A DNA stretch of 64,000 nucleotides. Source: Phytophthora hibernalis (taxonomy: Eukaryota; Oomycota; Peronosporomycetes; Peronosporales; Peronosporaceae). Of the stretch, positions 56,380-64,000 are shown one piece after another. Location of the stretch: NCBI GenBank assembly GCA_012656075.1, contig JAAKBF010000120.1, positions 124,001 to 188,000 of the forward strand, read 5' to 3'. Numbering within the stretch: the stretch's first letter is position 1; each line of letters begins with the position of its first letter. The position numbers and the translations under genes were made by a program. Below the pieces are notes generated by a model. It was not told the DNA's origin. It ran no database searches and saw only the letters and a program-made list of their open reading frames with translations.

Positions 56380-57397
56380 ATGGACGACGCAGCCGAAGTG
56401 GACCAGGACGAAGAAAACAATGAAGGAGAAGAAGAGCTGTTCGTGGATCCCGACGTTAGCTTCGAACCCTACTACGACGAGCAAGCCTCTCACGGGGATA
56501 CGGTGCTGCTAAGCAGCGACCCAGCAAGCAGCAGCCAGTGCAGCAGTGACGGCAATCGCGCCGGCGACACAACTAAAGCCGCGGTTGCGACCGCTGAAAG
56601 TTCGCTCAGTACTGTCGAGACCTCTGACGTCATCGACTTACATTTTGGCGCCGAGGGACTGGAGGCGTTCGCCTCAACTCCAAAGCCTTTGTCTCTTCCT
56701 GCTGTGCCAGCATCACACCTGCTTCGCTCTGCAGGACTTTAAAAGACTAGGAAGGTCACCAATCCAATCCACGTGCCAATGCCACCGAGGCAGAGGCCAC
56801 TACGTAGACGGCCAAAATGCCGGCTACACGTGGATTTGAACCCGGCAGTGGTGACAGCAAGAAGCCTACCTCCACAAAATTTGTGGAGGTAGGCTTCTTG
56901 CTTGTCACGACTGCCGGGTAACGATTTAATCGTTACTAAGTGCTTCGAATCGCATTGGAAGAAGCAACCTATGTTCCTTCAGATACAGTGTCGGATCAAA
57001 GCGAGTGTGAGGTGGTGGAGACAACGACCAGGTCGAGGCGAGCTTTGCGAAGGCGAAGCGCATCCGTGCCTTGAAGACTACTACCGCACTGAAGCAAAAG
57101 TCGACCGACCTGAAAAGAGCAAGCAGCAACTTGGGCAACAGCGCCTTCGAGATGATGCTCCTCTTCCGCGAAGAGAGCAAGCGTAAATTGGGGCCCACCG
57201 CGACGAAGAGGATCTCCGTCGTCGAGACGCCATGGTCGCGAAAGAGGCGTGACTCATTGCTGACAAGGCTGAGGCGGAAGAGCGCCGCTGCCGAGACAAA
57301 CTGGAAATGGACGAGCGCATCCGCCGTGACAAGGAGGACGCGCGCGCGTACACAAGAGCTCTTGCTGCTGATCGGGGCAGTCATGAAGAAGGACTAA
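56380..57397 (+). pseudogene. Harbinger-type accessory protein (Myb/SANT-associated ORF), interrupted
   Basis: The first part (56380-56745) is acidic and serine-rich (EENNEGEEELFVDPDVSFEP) and ends at a TAA after LLRSAGL. After a hairpin repeat the second part (about 57030-57397) is a basic coiled region: EASFAKAKRIRALKTTT, SSNLGNSAFEMMLLFREES, ARTQELLLLIGAVMKKD. This layout resembles the second ORF of PIF/Harbinger elements, which lies opposite the transposase. No intact SANT domain is seen, so this is tentative. Confidence 0.4.
56840..56919. repeat. Near-perfect 39-bp inverted repeat with 1-base centre
   Basis: The left arm (56840-56878) and right arm (56880-56919) are reverse complements apart from one substitution and one indel in the outer half. 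The inner 21 bases (CAAGAAGCCTACCTCCACAAA) are perfect. Confidence 0.9.
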
Positions 57398-57400
57398 CTC

Positions 57401-57800
57401 GAGACGCGTGCACGATGTCGGTCATGCTCGATGCGTGCAAGGCTGGCCATGATCACCCGATCTGCAATATCTGTCCAAAGCTGTAAGTATTGAAGCGCAA
57501 CCGATGACGAAGCACCCAGGAACAGCGAGTTACTTTCATGTTTACCGTTCTATTTGCAAGTAACCTGAAGCAGCATCGAAACCTCAAAGTACACAGCGAT
57601 TCATTACAAGTGCGTGCGTCTCTCAAGATGTGTTATCCCCACGCTGTTAACTTTGCGTTGGAGATACGACCGCGCAGCACACGTACGTCCTACATCGATG
57701 TATAGTCAAAGTACGTCAAGAGCAGTCTAAGAACAGCAACGAAGATGAAAGGAAACTTCATTAGGCAAAATACAGACTACACGAACACAGTATTTGGTCT
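57401..57800. other. Gap between Harbinger ORFs
   Basis: About 400 bases with no supported coding region. Confidence 0.4.
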
Positions 57801-58440
57801 CTATCAAAGGCAGTCATGACGTCTTCACGCCGTCGCTGCAAAATCCATATCACCGTTGAACGTGGTGCGGATCTGTGAGATACCGACCGTCCGCACACGT
57901 AAGTTCACCATCCTGAAGCTGTTGTTTAGCCGTAGACCGCGTAGTTTGGGGTCGTACGGCAGCGGAAGGTTAAATGAACTGTACATCTGCATGCTTCCCA
58001 TGCCCCACTCAGTGGCCTGGCGGACTGAAGTTATCGCGTTGTGCAGCGTCCGCGCAGAGCTTTGCAAAGATGGCAGGATACGCTCGAGATCGTCTTCTTT
58101 GAGAGGAGTCAGGATTCGGCCCGTCATTGCGGTGGAGCATGCAAACGCAGAGTCGGATACCACGTTCATCCTCTGGTCGGGGCAGCACTTAGGGTCCTGC
58201 AGGTTGAGGCGGAAGCCCAACGACGTGTCACTGCCGTTCCATGATCCTGGTCAATTGTGTTTGCACCAGATGATGCACCCGTCCGCCGCGAAGCAAATGG
58301 TTCCCGTCATGAAGACGGAGTGCAACCACCCGTTGTACATTGTTCTGAGGTCTGCGTTGAACGGTTGCTTCACCTGCAACGCATTCACGCAGTAGTTAGA
58401 TACGTAACCAAGGTTAATACAATCTCCGGTTTGAACTACT
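57801..58440 (-). pseudogene. DDE_Tnp_4-type transposase C-terminal fragment
   Basis: Minus strand: MYNGWLHSVFMTGTICFAAD and GCIIWCKHNWPGSW (first Asp region), RMNVVSDSAFACSTAMTGRI (second Asp), SVRQATEWGMGSMQ (Glu), then RLNNSFRMVNLRVRTVGISQ. This D-D-E order is that of PIF/Harbinger nucleases in oomycetes. It is a different family from the next gene. There is a frame change near 58215, and the start is not seen. Confidence 0.65.
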
Positions 58441-58459
58441 AACCCGAAGATTCTTGCCG

Positions 58460-59590
58460 TTAATGAACCCGAATGTGTGGTGTAGGAATGACTCCCGGGC
58501 TTCGACCAACTTCGCCAACTAGGTTTGCTGTGCGGGTGACGGGAAGGAGATCCTGGCAGGTACAGCGAAAATCGGCTGGTGCGTCTTCAGCTAAACAGAC
58601 TTTTGCGACGCCTTCGATGAAATCGTCATCACCCTCAAATCTATAGCTCCTATTTTCAGGAAGGCGCTGATTAATGCACCATTTGTGCAAAATGCATACC
58701 GCAGTATCGTTCGGGGCACCCGCTTAAACGCTAACGGCGCCCTGAAAACACGCCACTTACAAACCAACAGACCGAAAGCCATTTCTACCCTAATCCGAAG
58801 CTGGCTGAGGTGAAAATTATAGCTGTCGTGGGCTGCCGAAGAGATACGAGGCCTCAGGAACGGAGTCAATAGCTGATTGGTGTTGGTGTATGCGTTGTCG
58901 CCAACGACATAGAGTCTTTTGGGAGTTCACTTACTACACCCGAAAGCTTCCACTTTAGAGCAACTGCATTGCCGGTTCCACCAGGGATCGAGCGGCCCAC
59001 AGCAGTAAATCGGCTTAAATGATCGCAGCACGCCTGCACGTTTACTCCATATCGTTGGTAGTGACCGGAGAAAAACGACCGCACTCTTGCAACCTATCTC
59101 TTTTGAGGGACTCGAATGGGGCAGAGCCATCCATCAACAGCTCCAACGCACCCCTTCATCACGCATGAATTGCTCCGTTTTTCAAATGCTTTCGCAGCAT
59201 GTCGTTGGGCTTGCATGGAAGTAGGAAATTGCATACGGAGGTCTGGATGAGCTATTATCGCGTCCACTACTTCATGAATCGAGGCGTAAAATGCTGTGAC
59301 GCTCACACCGCCGATTTCACGCACATCGTGGTATGACCCACCGCTGAGCCATCGTAAGCACAACTGAAGTTTGTTGATATGCGTTATTGGATCTGTCACC
59401 GCCCGGTTACGCGATTGCTTCTCGTCGATAGGTAAGTACGGCTGAAGCTTTGCTGCAAGAGCCATAAACGACGGGTAGGACATATTGTAGCCCTTGTGAA
59501 ATTTACCCTCGTCAACTAAGCGTTGTGCGTATGTCTCCCAGTCGATACGCTTACGTTGAAGCCACTTTCGCCGTGTGTCGACGGAAACAC
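58460..59590 (-). CDS. PIF/Harbinger transposase (DDE_Tnp_4), frame-broken
   Basis: Open from about 59585 (KWLQRKRIDWETYAQRLV) through SYPSFMALAAKLQPYLP, LRWLSGGSYHDVREIGGVSV and GCVGAVDGWLCPIRVP (first catalytic Asp). An in-frame TAG follows VPQKR at about 59095, after which the same frame continues with SFFSGHYQRYGVNVQACCDH (second part). Adding one base to the T run at 58917-58920 gives VVGDNAYTNTNQLLTP (second Asp), and LRIRVEMAFGLLVCKWRVF supplies the catalytic Glu. A further T-run break near 58692 leads to an end with SYRFEGDDDFIEGVAK. The TAG is the one lesion that homopolymer repair does not remove. Confidence 0.75.
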
Positions 59591-59859
59591 GACAGTATCA
59601 GCAGCATAAAAAGACGTCCACCTTGGGCTCCATAGTACGCAGTTGGGAAGCGAATCACGGTGGTGAGGGGACGTAGTGCACGTCCAAATTTTGGGGGAGG
59701 GGGAATTGTGAGCGTGGGACGGTGGCAATGGCAACTTTCGTGGCCCCATGGTTTTGCCATCGATGGCAAAAATACCGTAGCCCTAAAATTGATAGGCCAA
59801 TCCAATGCGCGGGATGAATGCCATGGCATGGCGTGGTTAGGACCCGACCTGACACCCAA

Positions 59860-61740
59860 CTCATACGGTGTCAAGTCTGCATGCGTGGTAAAACGCTGTA
59901 GTTACAGCTCCGGCCCACAATTCCGTCGATACACACTTGTAGTGTAACATGCTTCATGCCTTCTCCATGATCGTACGGTTCATGCGTTCCGCCACTCCGT
60001 TCTGTAGGGGCTATACGGGACCGTTCTCTGGTGCACGATACCATTTCGGCGGCACGTCTCGGCAAACGTTTTGTTCGCGAACTCCGTTCCATTATCCGAA
60101 CGTAGGTACGTCAACCGTTATCCCCATTGATTTTGATAGAACGCTTGAAACTCTTTCAGCTTGCTGGCGACCTCGCTCTTGTTCTTCATAAATTACGCCA
60201 CTACAAACCGTGAGTTGTCGTCCACTAACGTCAGGACGTACTTGGCACCACCATTTGAGAGCGTTCTCATCGGGCCCATTACATCCGTGTGTACTAGTTC
60301 CACCACACGCGATGTCTTCGTCGACAACCGTGACAGGAACGCTGTCACTGTCTGCTCACCCTTCATACAGCCCCCGCCCAACGTTTCGATCCCTTGTTTC
60401 ACCGCATGCATACCGTTCGTGGCACGCTGCGTCTTGGCCATTCCATTCTTGTTTGGGTGTCCCATACTAGCGTGCCACAGCCCCTACTCACTATCAGCTC
60501 CCGAGTACTGCACAACCGTGCCTCCTCTTGCTAACCGTTCAGCATGAACGCTTTGCTCACCTTCTTCCACATATCAATTGCGCGGTTCGCTCCTAAATGA
60601 TACATGAGGAACGCTGGAACTCCACACTCAAGTAGCGCTCAGCGAGGTTTCCCACCGACATTAGACGTCTGTCGAGTCCCGGGATGTAAAGCACCTCCAT
60701 CATCTTGATACGTCTGCCGTCCAGACCAGTCAACTTGACTGTTCTTCGACCAAGAGCGGGTAACTTCTTGCCGTCCGCAATAGTCACCTCAACGCCAGCG
60801 CTAGCTTTCAAAGTCGAATAGGTCAGAACGGTTAGGAGTCATGTGCGACGTAGCACCACTGTCGAACAGCCATCCAGTTGACCGTTCCACAACTGTACCC
60901 ACGGCGAATACAGCATCGTTTCTGCTGCCGCCGCTCCGTTCCGGGCAGTCCCGCTTCATGTGACCGACTTGATCACACCCGAAGCACTTGCCCTTGAAAC
61001 CTTCACTGTTCTTCCGTGATCTGTTTCCCTTGCGACCGTTCCCGCGGCCGCCCTTGAACCGCCCAGCGTTTCCGTTAGCTCGGAACGCTTTCTCCATGGC
61101 GGTGTCCTTCTACTCCAACCGTTCGTGCTCCTTCAGAAGCTTCTCCTTCACCTCAATGAGCGATACATCCTTAGCGTTCTTCAGGAAGGATGATATCAGC
61201 TCGTACTCCGAGGAAAGACTGCTTAGTAACACCATGAGCTGCCGTGCCCCGTCGACAGGCTCTCCTAGCGTCTGCAGTCCGACGACCAGTACGTCTAAAG
61301 CGTCCAGATGCTTCACCATGGTCGAACCGTTCTCCATCTTGAACTCATGCAGACGTCGGGTAATAGCGACACGGTTGTGGAGCGTGGTACGGTTGTAGAA
61401 GTCACGCAGCGTGACCCAAGCGTGCATGGCACGCGTTGCTGACCGTATCTTGGTGTGGTGCTGCAGATCCACGCCTTGAGCGATGATCCCGAGCGCCTTC
61501 GCGTCACTAACGAGCCACGCTTCAGTGACCTCGTTCTCGGGCTTGATGACCTCCACGTGCGCGAGTAGTCCCTTGCGGACCAGAGTCATTCGCGTGTTAT
61601 ACTCGTGAAAGTAGTTCCCACTCCCCAGGAGGACATCGGCGCGCTTGGTCGTCAAGTCTTGAGCGTTCCGGTCAGGGTAGTTATTGCGGCTGTTAACCTG
61701 TTGATGTGATGCGTTGCTTTAAAGGCAAATGCCGAAGTGA
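59860..61740 (-). pseudogene. Truncated Ty1/Copia element (gag, protease, integrase)
   Basis: Minus strand. Gag at 61660-61110 (RMTLVRKGLLAHVEVIKPEN, LMVLLSSLSSEYELISSFLK). Zinc knuckle CFGCDQVGHMKRDC and protease GWLFDSGATSHMTP at 60990-60850. Then a GAG-pre-integrase/integrase region (VLYIPGLDRRLMSVGNLA, LVHTDVMGPMRTLSNGGAKY, SDNGTEFANKTFAETCRRNG) down to about 59870, where PYELGVRSGPN breaks into unrelated sequence. No RT, RNase H or 3' LTR follows. A different Copia lineage from the one at 44 kb. The LTR probably lies in 61740-61960, but no second copy exists to prove it. Confidence 0.75.
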
Positions 61741-62805
61741 GTTGATTAGTTTACTTCACCTGCTCTACTTGTCCTTCCTACTTTCTGCCTTGGCCTCGAT
61801 CTCAGCCAGCCACATGTATTGACCAATGGCATTGCAGCCCGGAACGGTTCAGCCTTAACCGTTTCCCAGGGTCCCAATGTAATAGGCGAACCGTGCATGA
61901 GCGGGGCACATATGCTCAATAAGGTGGAGTCGTTCGATAAACTCGAAACAGGAACGCCATTTGAAGTTTGTTAGCAAATTGCACACACATGTCTGCGGGA
62001 GTCAGTTTTCGAAGCTGTTTGGTTCTAGCAGCTCTCGAAAACGGATATTTTGCAGAAGAGTGCAATTGGCTACAAAATTTAAGGAAAATATTACGCCCGG
62101 TGGCCTATGGATCCAAGGTGAGAAAGCTACACTCATTGAGAGGGGTCTCGTTTGAGTAAATATGTAGGCATGTTTGGCATAGTTACAAGTAGCAACTGCG
62201 TAATTGGAAGGGAAGTGATGCTAGATCAACACTCCATCTTGCTAATACTTTGACGTACAGCTTATTTTTCGCCTTCATTTGGGTATCGTTCCTATCAGTA
62301 TCTCCTAATCAATACTTCGAAGTACAATCCAAAAATGGCGAACATGAATATGAAGTCAATTTTGCACAACCATTTTTCTACAAACGCTCACTTTGAAACT
62401 TAGTTTGGTGAGCTCAAAAGTAAAATCCAGAGCTGTTCCGTGCGAAGTCGCGTTCTCGACCAACATTTAACGTTAGTTTTCTTCTGCTACTATGAGCAGA
62501 CGCCACTTAACGATTTTGGACTTGAGCTAGAAGAAGTCACTCAACCTCAACAACCAGGCCGAAACACCATAGTCAAACTATCTCTTGTCGACACCGTCAC
62601 GATTTTCTACTATAATATGTGAATATTATTCATCCATATCATCTGCATAATCGTACCCCACCTAAGGTTATTGCGGTATCAGAAGACTTAGATTTGATAA
62701 AATGCAGTTGTGTAGTATTCAATTCTCTACGTGTGTGCGACCACTACTCCTACTGTAGTACATGACTGAAAGTTTTTCTGATCCATAAAATCCACGCCTA
62801 TCGGT
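61741..62805. other. Intergenic, possibly including a Copia LTR
   Basis: Sequence just right of the gag (61740-61960) contains CCAGGGTCCCAATGTAATAGGCG and TG/CA-like edges but cannot be called an LTR alone. The frames of 60-64 codons near 61960-62159 are unsupported. Confidence 0.35.
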
Positions 62806-63153
62806 CTAGATATCGGAGTGTTGATCGTCCGCCGCAGACAAGATTGGATTTGAAGGGGAGCGATCCAGTTTCTGTTGTTGCCCCCATAAATTGTGCGGCT
62901 GGTTGTACTCTTCCAGTGTGTCGTGAATTGTTATCTCGAGCTTGTCCAGCAGGGCTTTTTCCACTTCTTGGCAGCATACGGCAATCATGCGCCACTTAAA
63001 CACTTTTGTAGATTCGTGACCACCATTCAACTCTTGTAGTTGCGCTTTCGTGGGCTCGAGTTCGTCCATAATCTCCTTGTGTTCTTCACGTGCTTTCTTA
63101 CGGGCGTGTTCCATGTTGGCTTCTACTTCCTTCTTGTTCTGAATCCCTTCCAA
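62806..63153 (-). CDS. Hypothetical coiled-coil protein
   Basis: 115 codons, strongly charged and helical in its first half (NKKEVEANMEHARKKAREEH, EIMDELEPTKAQLQELN). The second half has a cysteine pair (IAVCCQEVE). I do not recognise it. It lies 165 bases downstream of the RNase H-type frame on the same strand and may be a piece of the same retroelement. Confidence 0.35.
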   Translation of the reverse strand: MEGIQNKKEVEANMEHARKKAREEHKEIMDELEPTKAQLQELNGGHESTKVFKWRMIAVCCQEVEKALLDKLEITIHDTLEEYNQPHNLWGQQQKLDRSPSNPILSAADDQHSDI

Positions 63154-63317
63154 GTTTGATTTTTGAATTTGAATTTGAAGTGAGGTACATTAATGTCAAT
63201 TAACTAACTAGAGCTAACGCCACGTAATGCCCATCCTCAGCAGATGCCAGTATTGCACTCCGCGAGTCCGTCCTCCACTGCCGTCCGTTTGCCTGCAGCA
63301 AGGGGCGTCCCCTAGAG

Positions 63318-64000
63318 TTACAACGTTTCCTCTACGGCCACCAAAGTGGTCGATTTCGCATGCGCCTGAAGCCATTGCTTCACGTCGTCACGAATGAGTC
63401 CGGTTATGCTCTCCCAGCGTGTTCCCACCGCTGGCAGTTCCGCTGCATTCCACTCCATATCCTGTTCAGTTGACTTCGCCATGCGTACCAGTTCATGTGT
63501 TGTTCTGTTTTGGTCGCGTAGTTGTGTCGACCAGCTAAGGACATCCGCAGCATCTGCGGCTCTTCGAGTCTTCCAATAATCTCCCTTGAGATGGTTGGCC
63601 CTTGGCGGTTTCGGTATTGTCATTTGGCGCACCACATCAGCATTGTCCCCCATGACATGAATCGGTGCCCACTTGTAAGCTAGACATCGGCGTAGTCCAC
63701 GTAGGAGCCCCAGTTGGGAGCTCTGAAGGATGTCATTCGCCCTCCCACGTACTACGCTCACATACTGTGTCACGTAGTTGCTCGTGACCGGGTACACCTT
63801 CACCACGATTATACCGCTGCAATGGCTGGGCGTGGTGTTGCCTTTGATCCCCGCAGTCGCGACGAGATAGCAATGGCCTTGTCGCGGGAGACTGTCATCC
63901 TGGCCTGTCCATTCGTCCTCAAGCACCTCACAGATAGCATCACTGATCTTGTCTCGAATGGGTAGCGGAATAGCGGTCTCAAAGTCTCTAGTCACGTCCG
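63318..64000 (-). CDS. RNase H-like domain of a retroelement, cut by the window edge
   Basis: The frame is open to the right edge. QSSQLGLLRGLRRCLAYKWA and PIHVMGDNADVVRQM match the middle of retroelement RNase H domains (the conserved Asp in GDN), followed by the helix RRAADAADVLSWSTQL and a tail of the type HELVRMAKSTEQD. A retrotransposon RT should lie just outside the window. The end at 63318 (VAVEETL) is in frame and intact. Confidence 0.55.
   Translation of the reverse strand, partial: DVTRDFETAIPLPIRDKISDAICEVLEDEWTGQDDSLPRQGHCYLVATAGIKGNTTPSHCSGIIVVKVYPVTSNYVTQYVSVVRGRANDILQSSQLGLLRGLRRCLAYKWAPIHVMGDNADVVRQMTIPKPPRANHLKGDYWKTRRAADAADVLSWSTQLRDQNRTTHELVRMAKSTEQDMEWNAAELPAVGTRWESITGLIRDDVKQWLQAHAKSTTLVAVEETL

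Noticed and set aside
56831..56850. GGATTTGAACCCGG word resembling a tRNA T-arm on minus
   Set aside because: The T-stem does not pair and no anticodon or acceptor arm can be drawn; it is part of the foldback.
57856..58395. 179-codon plus-strand frame
   Set aside because: Antisense of the DDE_Tnp_4 fragment, whose minus reading shows D-D-E motifs.

Overview
The window looks like a stretch of an oomycete nuclear genome (Phytophthora/Peronosporales type). The evidence is short GT-AG introns of about 60-80 bases, an oomycete-style initiator just upstream of an ATG, START-like/FYVE-like and cystatin-like secreted protein families characteristic of Phytophthora, a Crinkler-type N-terminus remnant, and a transposon mix (MULE, piggyBac, DIRS-like, Copia, Harbinger, pogo-like) typical of the gene-sparse part of such genomes.

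Layout. 1-4.7 kb: two host genes on the minus strand, a DHHC S-acyltransferase and a VPS9-RCC1 protein. 4.9-16.7 kb: five paralogous genes with a START-like domain plus FYVE-like zinc finger (four on minus, one on plus), interrupted by a 620-bp pogo/mariner-like element and by a GNAT acetyltransferase directly followed by a PhzF-like gene that appears spliceable in frame to it. 17.5-24.7 kb: a Mutator-type transposase abutting a truncated SET-domain gene on the opposite strand, then a second, intron-rich MULE/SWIM gene. 24.7-29.1 kb: mostly empty, with a solo transposon end and a broken START-like gene. 29.2-35.6 kb: a giant gene joining a VLIG/GBP-like GTPase domain, a Cys/His-rich region and a C-terminal VWA domain. 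36.1-39.7 kb: a segment flanked by about 160-bp inverted repeats that holds an intact GyrI-like protein and a secreted cystatin-like inhibitor.

39.8-64 kb is almost wholly mobile DNA: a complete piggyBac element with TTAA duplications, a DIRS-like element split by an LTR-bounded Copia element, a Crinkler N-terminal remnant, two Harbinger-type transposase genes with an accessory ORF, a truncated Copia, and an RNase H-domain retroelement fragment at the right edge.

A pervasive feature cuts across host genes and transposons. Most reading-frame breaks fall at a short homopolymer run, and adding one (sometimes two) bases to that run restores the frame and the family alignment. I read this as systematic homopolymer under-calling in the assembly rather than mass pseudogenisation, so many entries called broken here may be intact in the organism. 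Exceptions (in-frame stops, lost catalytic residues, truncations) are noted individually. I had no alignment or search tools, so family calls rest on motifs I recognise.
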